Positions 26,626 through 34,957 of a stretch of DNA of 47,766 nucleotides are shown here, piece by piece. Origin of the DNA: Rhodospirillaceae bacterium (GTDB taxonomy: Bacteria; Pseudomonadota; Alphaproteobacteria; Rhodospirillales; UBA2165). A program made the position numbers and the translations under genes. Every line of letters begins with the position of its first letter. Positions within the stretch are counted from its first letter, which is position 1. The notes under the pieces were generated by a model. It was given only the letters and a program-made list of their open reading frames with translations, had not been told where the DNA came from and searched no databases. The stretch covers positions 1-47,766 of the forward strand of contig JABIHH010000074.1 of assembly GCA_018649725.1 (NCBI GenBank), given 5' to 3'.

Positions 26626-27570
26626 CTATTCATCATTATCTACACTATTCTTTGGTGCCGTAAATTTTTGTCGCAATTGGTTCCATTCCTCAAAAAAGCC
26701 AATGATTGCGGCGACGAATATTGCCCAGCTTGAAATCAGCATGAAAAAATAGAAAGCACCAAGAGCAATGCCGGGTGAGCGCAATTGCCGGGCCAGCGTG
26801 TGGACAACAGAGAGTCCGACAAGAAAAAAGGGAATGGCCAGAACAGCAGCCAAGTTTCTGCCGGTATATTCAAAACTGCCAGAGCCGAGCAGAGCCAGCG
26901 CACCGGCGCTGACAATGCCCCAATAAATCCATTCCGGCACTGAAATCGTTGAATACTGAATGGCAGGCCGCAAATTTCGACCGGCTCTGGTCAGGATTGA
27001 TTGAGCCAGCACCGAATTTACCAAGCTCATTAAAACCCATGATGAAACTGTGATCGCCGGAAAAAATGGCACCAGACGCTCAACAAGATGGTGACGGTCA
27101 GCGGGCGCACCAAATTGAAAACGCGCCGATAACATCTTGTCTAAGAACTCTTCGATGGTTTTGGGCAATCCACCCGGTGCATCAAAATAGGTAATCGCGC
27201 TCATCACCAGTACAATACCGCCCATTGCGGCCAGGCGGGCTAGAACTTCACCGATTGGCAGCCAATGAACTGTCCCATCCTGGGCGGTTTTTGTCAGCAG
27301 GGTATAGCGAACGATCAGCCAAGCTGGCAACGCTACGGACAGGCCAAACAAACCTGCTTGAAAAATATTGGTGAGAAATACGGCACCGATTATACCGACA
27401 ATAGCGGCTATCGAGGAGGAACGAGTGCCTTGGCTAAGGCCAATAAGCAAAATCGGGAGCATCGCGAAATAAGCGAGTACCAGACCGATGCCAGACCCAA
27501 AGGCGACAGCGGTGGACATAAGGGCGCTGGCCAGTCCGGCGCCGATAGCGATGATCGTCTCCCTTGGCAT
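26626..27570 (-). CDS. DUF2232 family integral membrane protein (YybS-like)
   Basis: A 314-residue membrane protein with about eight hydrophobic helices and a conserved type for this position (between rpsR and rplI in alphaproteobacteria). The start MPRETIIAIGAGLASALMSTAV is hydrophobic. Two cytoplasmic segments occur: FDAPGGLPKTIEEFLDKMLSARFQF and the C-terminal EEWNQLRQKFTAPKNSVDNDE (both split as read). No catalytic motif is visible and the function is unknown. Some Firmicute relatives are called YybS. Its location within the S6/S18/L9 operon suggests co-expression with translation or growth. A strong hairpin precedes it. Confidence 0.8.
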   Translation of the reverse strand: MPRETIIAIGAGLASALMSTAVAFGSGIGLVLAYFAMLPILLIGLSQGTRSSSIAAIVGIIGAVFLTNIFQAGLFGLSVALPAWLIVRYTLLTKTAQDGTVHWLPIGEVLARLAAMGGIVLVMSAITYFDAPGGLPKTIEEFLDKMLSARFQFGAPADRHHLVERLVPFFPAITVSSWVLMSLVNSVLAQSILTRAGRNLRPAIQYSTISVPEWIYWGIVSAGALALLGSGSFEYTGRNLAAVLAIPFFLVGLSVVHTLARQLRSPGIALGAFYFFMLISSWAIFVAAIIGFFEEWNQLRQKFTAPKNSVDNDE

Positions 27571-27594
27571 TATGGGTGTATCCCGCTTTAAAAT

Positions 27595-27622
27595 TCACCC
27601 GCTACCTAAGGGTAGCGGGTGA
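27595..27622 (-). terminator. 12-bp hairpin after rpsR, terminator or attenuator
   Basis: TCACCCGCTACC pairs perfectly with GGTAGCGGGTGA around a TAAG loop. On the minus strand it is followed by only four T (ATTTTAAAG), so it may reduce rather than stop transcription between rpsR and the DUF2232 gene, or stabilise the rpsF-rpsR message. Confidence 0.7.
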
Positions 27623-27645
27623 GATGTTCGTTTCTACAATAAATA

Positions 27646-27939
27646 TTACTGCTGAACGTAAGGCAAAAGCGCCAGAAAACGAGCGCGTTTGATGGCCCGT
27701 GCTAATTCACGTTGCTTCTTAGCAGAAACAGCCGTGATGCGGCTTGGGACAATCTTGCCACGCTCCGAAATGTAACGAGACAGTAGCTTGGTATCTTTGT
27801 AGTCAATCTTTGGCGCGTTAGAGCCGGAGAAAGGGCAGGTTTTGCGACGACGGAAAAAAGGACGACGTCCGCCACCACCGCCACCAGCGCCTCCGCGAGG
27901 ACGATCTTCTGAAGATCTGGAGCTATCAAAATCAGCCAT
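27646..27939 (-). CDS. rpsR: 30S ribosomal protein S18
   Basis: A 97-residue S18 with the conserved [50 protein letters not shown] (split as read). The N-terminus is extended by a glycine/arginine-rich segment ([19 protein letters not shown]), which is common in alphaproteobacteria. GGAGAAGAAT precedes the ATG. It overlaps the rpsF stop by one base (TAATG), so the S6-S18 pair, which bind together in the 30S platform, are translated as a unit. Confidence 0.97.
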   Translation of the reverse strand: MADFDSSRSSEDRPRGGAGGGGGGRRPFFRRRKTCPFSGSNAPKIDYKDTKLLSRYISERGKIVPSRITAVSAKKQRELARAIKRARFLALLPYVQQ

Positions 27940-28460
27940 TATTCTTCTCCTTCAGCTTTAGTTTCAGCTTCTGGTTCAGCCTCAACTTCTGGTGCGGCTT
28001 CTTCCGCCACTTCCTCTTTAGCTTCCTCAGGGGCTGCTTCTTTAGCCTCTTCTGGGGCCGCTTCTTTGGCTTCAGCCGGAGCAGCGCTTTCTGTTGCAGG
28101 TTTGTCATCATAGCTGCGCGCCGGGCGATCAGCACGGGCTTGAGCTTGGGCCGGAACTGAAGGGCCTTCCTCAAATTCATCAACCCGCAAGGTCAAATAT
28201 CGCAGCACGTCTTCATTCAAACGCATTAGGCGTTCCAATTCATGTACCGCATCAGCCGGCGCATCAATATTGAATAAGACGTAATGTCCTTTGCGGTTTT
28301 TCTTGATTTTGTAAGCTAGAGAACGAAGACCCCAGTTTTCGCGTTTTTCAACGCTGCCACCGTTATCTTTGATGACACCTTCAAAGGTGTCTGCAAGAGC
28401 ATCTACCTGTTGGGTAGAGATTTCCTGTCGCGCGATGATCACGCTTTCATATAAAGACAT
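27939..28460 (-). CDS. rpsF: 30S ribosomal protein S6 with acidic repeat tail
   Basis: A 173-residue S6. The core ([20 protein letters not shown] to [13 protein letters not shown], about 110 residues) is standard. The remaining 60 residues form an Ala/Glu/Lys tail with the eight-residue repeat EAKEAAPE read twice and a third degenerate copy. S6 binds 16S rRNA with S18 at the platform. The E. coli protein also ends in added glutamates, so the tail could be a natural extension of that feature. The operon has a strong promoter at 28555-28582. Confidence 0.97.
   Translation of the reverse strand: MSLYESVIIARQEISTQQVDALADTFEGVIKDNGGSVEKRENWGLRSLAYKIKKNRKGHYVLFNIDAPADAVHELERLMRLNEDVLRYLTLRVDEFEEGPSVPAQAQARADRPARSYDDKPATESAAPAEAKEAAPEEAKEAAPEEAKEEVAEEAAPEVEAEPEAETKAEGEE
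28021..28068 (-). repeat. 24-base imperfect tandem repeat within rpsF
   Basis: Two copies (28021-28044 and 28045-28068) encode EAKEAAPE in the S6 tail; a third partial unit follows at 28069. The copies differ by synonymous changes, so the protein repeat is kept while the DNA has drifted. Confidence 0.7.
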
Positions 28461-28554
28461 AATGTATCCTTTAGGCTTGTCTCAGCCCAAGTAAATCACC
28501 ATTGATCTGCTCGGGCATAGCCAGTCACAACTGGCAAGGAAATGTGAGCGGCGC

Positions 28555-28582
28555 ACTATACAGATATTCAAATAGAGTGCAA
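28555..28582 (-). promoter_or_regulatory. Sigma-70 type promoter for rpsF
   Basis: On the minus strand, TTGCAC (28582-28577), a 16-base spacer and TATAGT (28560-28555) form a good sigma-70 promoter. The predicted start near 28548 gives a leader of about 88 bases. The leader holds a CCAGT-TGTG-ACTGG hairpin and a second TTGGGC/GCCTAA hairpin near the ribosome-binding site, which could be an S6:S18 autoregulatory element (inference). Confidence 0.65.
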
Positions 28583-28659
28583 GCGCTGCTGGGCACTAAA
28601 ATTGATGCTGGGAGTTGGCCCATACTTTTTCAATCCGTTCCCCCTAACAGAGACACGGC

Positions 28660-28687
28660 TTGACAGATATTCCGCTTCGTTTATCAC
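28660..28687 (+). promoter_or_regulatory. Promoter for the fabD operon
   Basis: TTGACA (28660-28665), a 16-base spacer and TATCAC (28682-28687) form a promoter ahead of fabD. The TTGACA is the consensus -35 box. It also includes the TTG that an open frame would use, a further reason not to start fabD there. Confidence 0.55.
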
Positions 28688-28722
28688 TCAATTTAGAATT
28701 TACACTTAACGTTGGATTAAAA

Positions 28723-29664
28723 ATGACAAGAGCATTTGTATTTCCCGGTCAGGGTTCACAAACCGTTGGTATGGGGCAGGAATTGGCTGGCGCGTTCCCC
28801 GTCGCTAAACAGGTCTTTGATGAAGTAGATGAGGCGCTTGGCCAATCATTAACAAAGTTGATGTTTGAAGGCCCAGAGGAAGATCTAACTCTGACCGCGA
28901 ACGCTCAACCGGCCCTTATGGCAGTGAGCATGGCCATTATGCGGGTGTTGGAAACCGAGGGCGGCGTGAGTATCGGTGAGGCGGCCAAGTTTGTTGCCGG
29001 ACATTCTTTGGGAGAGTACTCAGCCTTAACCGCAGCCAAGGCTTTTGGGATAGCCGATGCGGCGCGCATTTTGAAAACCCGCGGCACGGCGATGCAGGAA
29101 GCGGTCCCGGTTGGTGAGGGCACGATGGCGGCGCTGATGGGCGTCGAAATGGATGTCGCCGAAGAAATCGCTGCCGAAGCAGCTCAAGGTGAGATATGTA
29201 CTGCGGCAAATGATAACGCCTCAGGTCAAATCGTTTTAAGCGGTGCAACAGCGGCCATTGAGCGGGCCGTTGAAATCGCCGCAGAAAAAGGGGCAAAGCG
29301 ATGCATCTTGCTGCCGGTTAGTGCGCCGTTTCATTGCGCGATGATGGCCCCGGCCGCTGACGTTATGGCGGACGAGCTCGCCGCTATGCTGATCGAAGAG
29401 CCAATTATACCGGTCGTTGCCAATGTAACCGCGGATGCACAATCGGCACCGGATGAAATTCGACGTCTACTGGTTGAGCAGGTTACCGCCCGTGTGCGGT
29501 GGCGAGAATCAGTTCTGTTTATGAAAGAAAATGGCGTTGATACCTTTGTCGAAATCGGGGCAGGTAAAGTTTTAACCGGTTTGGCCAGGCGTATTGATCG
29601 TGACCTCACAGGTATTTCAATCCAGACACCAGCAGATATTGAAGAGTTCCTGAAAACTCTCTGA
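28723..29664 (+). CDS. fabD: Malonyl-CoA-ACP transacylase FabD
   Basis: A 313-residue enzyme that moves malonate from CoA to acyl carrier protein. The serine nucleophile is Ser95 in GHSLGEYSA, with the His of VSAPFHCAMM as partner and the FPGQGSQ start motif. The frame is open upstream to TTG 28660, but ATG 28723 places MTRAFVFPGQG at the N-terminus as in the family; GGA lies before it. It is the first gene of the fabD-fabG-acpP-fabF-mltG series, divergent from rpsF. Confidence 0.96.
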   Translation: MTRAFVFPGQGSQTVGMGQELAGAFPVAKQVFDEVDEALGQSLTKLMFEGPEEDLTLTANAQPALMAVSMAIMRVLETEGGVSIGEAAKFVAGHSLGEYSALTAAKAFGIADAARILKTRGTAMQEAVPVGEGTMAALMGVEMDVAEEIAAEAAQGEICTAANDNASGQIVLSGATAAIERAVEIAAEKGAKRCILLPVSAPFHCAMMAPAADVMADELAAMLIEEPIIPVVANVTADAQSAPDEIRRLLVEQVTARVRWRESVLFMKENGVDTFVEIGAGKVLTGLARRIDRDLTGISIQTPADIEEFLKTL

Positions 29665-29689
29665 TCACAATTAGGAGCGAGAAATAGAT

Positions 29690-30427
29690 ATGTTTGATCT
29701 CACAGATAAAAGAGCTTTGGTTACCGGCGCGTCCGGCGGTATAGGCGGGGCAATTGCTAAAGGATTGCATGCTCAAGGCGCCATTGTCGCACTTTCCGGC
29801 ACCCGGGTTGATGCGTTGCAGGCCCTGGCCGATGAACTGGGGGGACGTACTCACGTGATTGCCTGTGATCTCTCCAGCTCAGAAGGCGCTCAACAGCTTA
29901 TTAAGGATTGCGATGAAGCGATGGGCGGCATCGATATTTTGGTCAATAACGCCGGCCTGACGCGCGATAATCTCGCTATGCGAATGAAGGATGAAGATTG
30001 GCAAACCGTGCTGGATGTCAATCTAACAGCCAGTTTTCTGCTCTCTAAAGCTTGTTTGCGCGGCATGATGAAGCAGCGCTTTGGGCGTATTATAGGTATT
30101 ACTTCGGTCGTTGGTGTGACCGGTAATGCCGGCCAGGCCAATTATGCGGCATCAAAAGCCGGTATGATCGGTATGTCAAAATCGCTGGCACAGGAAGTTG
30201 CCTCACGCGGCATCACTGTAAATTGTGTCGCGCCCGGCTTTATTGTTACGCCCATGACCGACGAGTTGTCCGATGAGCAGAAAGCAGGCCTGCTGGGTGC
30301 TATCCCAAGCGGTCGTTTGGGCGAGGTCGAAGATATTGCAACAAGTGTGGTTTATTTGGCCAGTGACGAGGCCAGCTACGTGACCGGGCAGACGCTTCAT
30401 GTGAACGGCGGCATGGCAATGATTTGA
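29690..30427 (+). CDS. fabG: 3-oxoacyl-ACP reductase FabG
   Basis: A 245-residue SDR that reduces 3-oxoacyl-ACP with NADPH in fatty-acid elongation. It has TGASGGIGG (about residues 12-20), NNAGLTRD and the catalytic YAASK, and the C-terminal SYVTGQTLHVNGGMAMI typical of FabG. AGGAGCG precedes the ATG. The chain between fabD and acpP makes the assignment firm. Confidence 0.96.
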   Translation: MFDLTDKRALVTGASGGIGGAIAKGLHAQGAIVALSGTRVDALQALADELGGRTHVIACDLSSSEGAQQLIKDCDEAMGGIDILVNNAGLTRDNLAMRMKDEDWQTVLDVNLTASFLLSKACLRGMMKQRFGRIIGITSVVGVTGNAGQANYAASKAGMIGMSKSLAQEVASRGITVNCVAPGFIVTPMTDELSDEQKAGLLGAIPSGRLGEVEDIATSVVYLASDEASYVTGQTLHVNGGMAMI

Positions 30428-30599
30428 CGCCTAAAATCAGGTGTTTAAATAATTATAAAAAAGACCTAAAGCGGGTGCTGGTAATGCAAAACAAAGTATG
30501 TTACGAAACCGTGAAATTCAGAGTTACATAAAAGAGTTTTTTCATTTGTTTCTGGGGGTTCTGGGAACATTCAATCCAATCAAGTTGAGGTAAATTAAA

Positions 30600-30833
30600 A
30601 TGAGCGATGTTGCTGACCGCGTAAAAGGTATTATTGTTGAGCACTTAGGTGTGGACGCTGACAAAGTTACCGATACAGCAAGTTTTATTGACGATCTTGG
30701 TGCCGATAGTCTCGATACAGTTGAGCTTGTGATGGCATTCGAAGAAGAGTTCGGTTGTGAAATTCCGGATGATGCTGCTGAGAAGATTTTGACCGTTAAA
30801 GACGCGGTTGATTTCCTTTCAACCCAGGCTTAA
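30600..30833 (+). CDS. acpP: Acyl carrier protein
   Basis: A 77-residue acidic carrier with the phosphopantetheine site [10 protein letters not shown] (Ser37) and the [15 protein letters not shown] helix that contacts partners. TTGAGG lies before the ATG. A 172-base gap upstream (with a weak hairpin just after fabG near 30427-30444) suggests it also has its own promoter, and a strong hairpin follows it, so it can be made in excess over its neighbours. Confidence 0.98.
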   Translation: MSDVADRVKGIIVEHLGVDADKVTDTASFIDDLGADSLDTVELVMAFEEEFGCEIPDDAAEKILTVKDAVDFLSTQA

Positions 30834-30850
30834 TTGCCAATTAGAAAAGC

Positions 30851-30895
30851 GCCCGGCTGGTTGCGACGTGGTCTTCAACTCCGGGCCTTATCTTT
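30851..30895 (+). terminator. Hairpin terminator or attenuator between acpP and fabF
   Basis: GCCCGG (30851-30856) pairs with CCGGGC (30881-30886), with an inner GTTG/CAAC pair, followed by the T-rich TTATCTTTCTT. It lies 17 bases past the acpP stop and 31 bases before fabF. Partial termination here would raise the acpP to fabF ratio. Confidence 0.6.
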
Positions 30896-30925
30896 CTTAG
30901 ATTTAACAAAGTAGCGCGAATCAAA

Positions 30926-32188
30926 ATGAGACGTGTGGTTGTTACTGGAATAGGGCTCGTTTCGCCGCTGGCATGTGGTACGGACTTGACCTGGAGTAGA
31001 CTGATTGAGGGTAAGTCGGGTCTCGGTCCGATTAAGTCCTTCGATCCCTCTAAGCTATCGTCCAGAATTGCCGGCGAGGTACCTCGAGACGAAGGTGTCG
31101 AAGGCAGCTTTATCGCCGAAGATCATATCTCCACCAAAGAACAACGCCGCATGGATACTTTCATCCAATATGGTCTCGTCGCTGCTGATTTCGCGATCGC
31201 AGATTCCGGCTGGCAGCCGACAGATGAAGAAAGCCTGGAGAAAACCGGCGTCCTCATTGGATCTGGTATCGGTGGATTACCCGAAATCGAAAAAGGCGCA
31301 AATACTGTCCATGACGGAAATCTGCGTCGCCTCAGTCCATTTTTTATTCCGGCCAGTCTCATCAATCTGACATCCGGCCAGGTCGCCATTAAACATGGCT
31401 TCAAAGGCCCCAATCATGCTGTCGTAACGGCATGCTCTTCCGGCGCGCACGCGATTGGTGATGCGGCGCGGATTATCATGTGGGAAGATGCTGACGTCAT
31501 GATTGCCGGCGGTACTGAGGCAGCGATCTGCGAGCTTGGTGTCCATGGTTTTGCCCAGGCCCGTGCGCTTTCAACCGGCTTTAATGACACCCCCGAAAAA
31601 GCCTCGCGTCCGTGGGATGTGGATCGGGATGGTTTTGTGATCGGCGAGGGCGCTGGGATCGTTGTTCTGGAAGAATATGAGCATGCTAAAAAGCGTGGTG
31701 CGCAAATATATGCTGAGATTACGGGCTACGGAATGTCGGGCGATGCCCATCATATTACCGCTCCGGCGGCAGATGGAAATGGTGGCTTTCGCTCCATGCA
31801 GGCGGCCTTAAATCGCGCGGGCCTTGATCCCTCGGATATTGATTATGTGAACGCTCATGGCACATCGACCCCCCTTGGCGATGAAATTGAGCTTGGTGCC
31901 GTCAAGCGCCTATTCGGCGATGCGGCTTATGATATGGCAATGTCGTCAACCAAATCAGCGATTGGTCATCTGTTAGGGGCCGCTGGTGCCGTTGAGGCAA
32001 TATTCTCGATATTGGCGATCAAAAACAATATCGTGCCGCCGACGCTCAATCTCGATAATCCGTCAAAAGGCTGTGATATTAATCTCGTCCCCCATGAGGC
32101 GCAGGAACGCACTGTGCGTCAGGCATTGTCCAATTCCTTTGGCTTTGGCGGAACAAATGCCAGCCTCGTTATCTCCGAAGTGGCTTAA
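30926..32188 (+). CDS. fabF: 3-oxoacyl-ACP synthase II FabF
   Basis: A 420-residue condensing enzyme with the Cys-His-His triad: Cys170 in TACSSGAH, His311 in NAHGTSTPLGD and His348 in SAIGHLLGAAG. The C-terminal NSFGFGGTNAS is the KS II signature. It elongates acyl-ACP with malonyl-ACP and in many bacteria makes cis-vaccenate. The start is ATG 30926 and its stop lies six bases before mltG. Confidence 0.97.
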   Translation: MRRVVVTGIGLVSPLACGTDLTWSRLIEGKSGLGPIKSFDPSKLSSRIAGEVPRDEGVEGSFIAEDHISTKEQRRMDTFIQYGLVAADFAIADSGWQPTDEESLEKTGVLIGSGIGGLPEIEKGANTVHDGNLRRLSPFFIPASLINLTSGQVAIKHGFKGPNHAVVTACSSGAHAIGDAARIIMWEDADVMIAGGTEAAICELGVHGFAQARALSTGFNDTPEKASRPWDVDRDGFVIGEGAGIVVLEEYEHAKKRGAQIYAEITGYGMSGDAHHITAPAADGNGGFRSMQAALNRAGLDPSDIDYVNAHGTSTPLGDEIELGAVKRLFGDAAYDMAMSSTKSAIGHLLGAAGAVEAIFSILAIKNNIVPPTLNLDNPSKGCDINLVPHEAQERTVRQALSNSFGFGGTNASLVISEVA

Positions 32189-32194
32189 TTCCCG

Positions 32195-33175
32195 ATGGGA
32201 CGCCTCTTGCGTTGGCTCGGAATTTTCCTTTTTATAATATTTGTTGGTGTCGCAGGCGTTGGTTTCTGGGGTTATGCAGAATTTGTGCAGCCCGGACCAT
32301 TGCCGGCTGACAAAGTCGTCGTTATTCCGCGAGGCGTTGGCATTGAACGCATCGCGATAACTTTGGCGCGCCACAATATTATAAAAGTTCCAATTGTTCT
32401 CAGTATGGCTGCTCGGACAATTGCCGCCGATAAATCTTTGCAAGCCGGTGAGTTTGCCTTCCCCAAGAATGTGAGCCCGCGCGGCGTTTTGGAGATATTG
32501 CAATCGGGCAAGCAAGTTGTGCGCCGCCTGACAATTGCCGAAGGATTGACCAAGAGCGAGATTTTAAAAATCATAAAAAACACCGAAGGGCTTGCTGGTT
32601 CTGTCCTAGTACCGGTGAAAGAAGGGGAGTTGCTTCCTGAAACCTATTATTTCACCTTCGGTGACAGCCGGAACGCGCTCGCTAAACGTATGCAGGATGG
32701 CATGAATAAGGCACTGGTTTCTTTATGGGCCTCGCGGCCGCCCAATTTGCCGATAAAAAATATTGAAGAGATGTTGGTTTTGGCCTCGATCATTGAAAAA
32801 GAAACTGGCCGGGCCGCTGAGCGGGCACGCGTCGCTGGGGTTTTTGTTAACCGCCTCCGCCTCAACATGCGGCTGCAATCCGACCCAACCGTAAGCTATG
32901 GGATAACGCGTGGTGAGCGTGAGCTTGGCCGGGCTTTAACCCGCACTGACCTCAAAACACCCAATCCCTATAACACCTATGTTATCAAAGGCCTGCCGCC
33001 CGGACCAATCGCCAATCCCGGCCGAGCTGCGCTGGAAGCGGTGCTTCATCCAGCTGATACCGGCGAGCTATATTTCGTCGCCGATGGCAGCGGCGGCCAT
33101 GCTTTTGCGCGTAATTTGGCCGAGCATAATCGCAATGTCGCGAAATGGCGCAAATTACAAAAATCTAAAAATTAA
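32195..33175 (+). CDS. mltG: Endolytic murein transglycosylase MltG (YceG)
   Basis: A 326-residue protein with one N-terminal transmembrane helix (IFLFIIFVGVAGVGFWGYAEF). A LysM-like part follows, then the YceG catalytic domain with ELLPETYYF and SIIEKETG (Glu201 the likely catalytic residue), then NRLRLNMRLQSDPTVSYGI and AALEAVLHPADTGELYFVADGSGGHAF (split as read). It cuts nascent peptidoglycan glycan strands from the periplasmic face. The position after fabF is widely conserved in proteobacteria. The ATG at 32195 is preceded by a weak site. Confidence 0.95.
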   Translation: MGRLLRWLGIFLFIIFVGVAGVGFWGYAEFVQPGPLPADKVVVIPRGVGIERIAITLARHNIIKVPIVLSMAARTIAADKSLQAGEFAFPKNVSPRGVLEILQSGKQVVRRLTIAEGLTKSEILKIIKNTEGLAGSVLVPVKEGELLPETYYFTFGDSRNALAKRMQDGMNKALVSLWASRPPNLPIKNIEEMLVLASIIEKETGRAAERARVAGVFVNRLRLNMRLQSDPTVSYGITRGERELGRALTRTDLKTPNPYNTYVIKGLPPGPIANPGRAALEAVLHPADTGELYFVADGSGGHAFARNLAEHNRNVAKWRKLQKSKN

Positions 33176-33176
33176 T

Positions 33177-33200
33177 TGTTACCCGGGTAACATTCATTTT
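33177..33200. terminator. 16-bp palindrome, likely bidirectional terminator
   Basis: TGTTACCCGGGTAACA (33177-33192) is a perfect palindrome, foldable as a six-pair stem with a CCGG loop. It has a run of seven T after ATTCA on the + strand and an A/T-rich ATTAATTTTT on the minus strand. It lies just past the mltG stop and just before the SDR stop of the convergent gene, as expected for a shared terminator. Confidence 0.6.
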
Positions 33201-33976
33201 TTTGGCAGGCGTCGCAAAATTCCATCGGTGAGCCAGAGCGGCAGGAAGGTGAGAATCCAGACCAGTGCATACATTGGCATTGGGAAGGCGATACGCGCTT
33301 TGCCATTAGCGAGGCCTTTCAGAATGATCCGGGCAGCCCTTGGGGCAGTCATAAACATCGGCATCTTGAAATTATTTTGATCGGTTATGCGACTGGCAAC
33401 AAAGCCCGGGCAGATGACCGATACGCTGATATCATCAGGATACAGCCGCCCCCGCAATCCTTCGCCGTAAGAGCGCACCCAAGCTTTACTGGCGCCATAG
33501 CCGGGCGCGCTCGGCAATCCTCTAAAGCCGGCAAGCGAGCTTACCAGTCCAATGGTGCCGGACTGACGGGCGACCATTTTGGTGATGATGGGTTCGACGG
33601 TGTTAAAGACCCCGCCGACATTGGTCTCCATCATCCGGCGTGACTGCGATGCGGTGTCGGCTTCGCCGGAGGTACCGGGTGAGACGCCGGCATTGGCGAT
33701 CAGTAAATCAAGCGGATGAGCTTCATCTATGTCTTCGATCCAAGCTTTGATCGCTGACTGATCGGTGACATCAATGACCTGATCGATAACTTGCGCACCT
33801 TGCGCGCGGCAGCGTTCAGCGACACCTTGTAGGCGTTCATCATTGCGAGCACAAAGCGCTAGAAAAATACCTGGACCAGCAAGATTCTCGGCCAATGCTT
33901 CGCCGATGCCGCTTGAGGCCCCGGTGATGAGTATAGAACTAAATTTTTTCACAGAGTTTCCTTCATGTTCAACCAT
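33194..33976 (-). CDS. Short-chain dehydrogenase/reductase, unknown substrate
   Basis: A 260-residue SDR with TGASSGIGEALAENL near residues 19-33, NAGVSPG and the catalytic YGASK. The C-terminal part is hydrophobic (YALVWILTFLPLWLTDGILRRLPKK), which suggests membrane association. ATG 33976 is used, but a GTG at 33952 has GGAAAC just before it and would begin at VKKFSSILITGAS; both are possible. It is divergent from yicC. No specific function can be given. Confidence 0.8.
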   Translation of the reverse strand: MVEHEGNSVKKFSSILITGASSGIGEALAENLAGPGIFLALCARNDERLQGVAERCRAQGAQVIDQVIDVTDQSAIKAWIEDIDEAHPLDLLIANAGVSPGTSGEADTASQSRRMMETNVGGVFNTVEPIITKMVARQSGTIGLVSSLAGFRGLPSAPGYGASKAWVRSYGEGLRGRLYPDDISVSVICPGFVASRITDQNNFKMPMFMTAPRAARIILKGLANGKARIAFPMPMYALVWILTFLPLWLTDGILRRLPKK

Positions 33977-34039
33977 CGAGATAGTATTGCCTGAAAATTT
34001 TGCAATGGCATATCAAAAAGAATGTGCTATTTAGGGCGT

Positions 34040-34957
34040 ATGAGTAAGCAAAATAAAAAAACCGCGCCGCAAATAGCCAGTATGACTGGGTTTGCGAGAA
34101 GTTCTGGCAGTGTCGACGGCTATAGTTGGAATTGGGAAGCTAAAAGTGTCAATGGCAAAGGGCTCGATGTTCGCTGTCGCTTGCCGCAGGGCTTTGAAGA
34201 AGTTGATGTTGAGGCCCGGACAGCCACTGGTAAGGCTTTTAAGCGCGGAAATTTCAATCTCATTTTGACCATTCAAGAGACCTCCCAGCAAAGCCAATAC
34301 CAGATCAATCGTGCCTTATTAGATCAGTTGGTTGAAACGGCTAAGGAATTGCAGGTGGATTTAGACGGTTTTGATAAGCCCAGCCTGGATGGTTTATTTG
34401 CCGTGCGAGGCGTCATTGAGCAAGTAACAGAAAGTGATGACGAGGCTGAGCTGACCGCGCGCAAAAAAGAAGTTCTCGGCGGGCTAAAAGAAGTGCTGTC
34501 ATCACTCGCTCAAAATCGCCTCGATGAGGGCCTTCGAATTGGTGAGGTGTTGTTTGATCAGTTGGATGCGATAATCAAACTGTGCCAGCAGGCTGAAAAA
34601 ATTGCGGCGCTTCAACCGGAGAATATTCGCGAGAAGCTAAATCAACAAATTGCAGAGCTGTTGGAGGCTGTACCAAGTCTGCCTGAGGAACGTCTGGCTC
34701 AGGAGGCTGCTGTGTTGATGACCAAGGCTGATGTACGAGAAGAGCTCGATCGCTTGCAAGCGCATATTGAAGCCGCCAAGGATTTAATGGATGGCGGGGG
34801 CGTTATCGGTCGTCGGCTTGATTTTTTATGTCAGGAGTTTAACCGGGAAGCCAATACGCTGTGCTCGAAAGCAGCTGATGTCGAACTTTCAAAAATTGGC
34901 CTCGAGCTAAAGGCTGTGATCGAACAATATCGCGAGCAGGTGCAAAACATTGAATAG
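34040..34957 (+). CDS. yicC: YicC family endoribonuclease
   Basis: A 305-residue protein with the conserved start SMTGFARS, then WEAKSVNGKGLDVRCRLP and the C-terminal DUF1732 region (MDGGGVIGRRLDFLCQEFNREANTLCSKAADVELSKIGLELK, split as read). YicC/YloC proteins are RNases that affect small RNA stability in E. coli and are a known partner of gmk. ATG 34040 is chosen; the frame is open back to 34022. Its last eight bases overlap gmk. Confidence 0.93.
   Translation: MSKQNKKTAPQIASMTGFARSSGSVDGYSWNWEAKSVNGKGLDVRCRLPQGFEEVDVEARTATGKAFKRGNFNLILTIQETSQQSQYQINRALLDQLVETAKELQVDLDGFDKPSLDGLFAVRGVIEQVTESDDEAELTARKKEVLGGLKEVLSSLAQNRLDEGLRIGEVLFDQLDAIIKLCQQAEKIAALQPENIREKLNQQIAELLEAVPSLPEERLAQEAAVLMTKADVREELDRLQAHIEAAKDLMDGGGVIGRRLDFLCQEFNREANTLCSKAADVELSKIGLELKAVIEQYREQVQNIE

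Noticed and set aside
30560..30600. GGGAAC before acpP as a possible EcfG general-stress promoter
   Set aside because: No matching CGTT at the required 16-17 base spacing.
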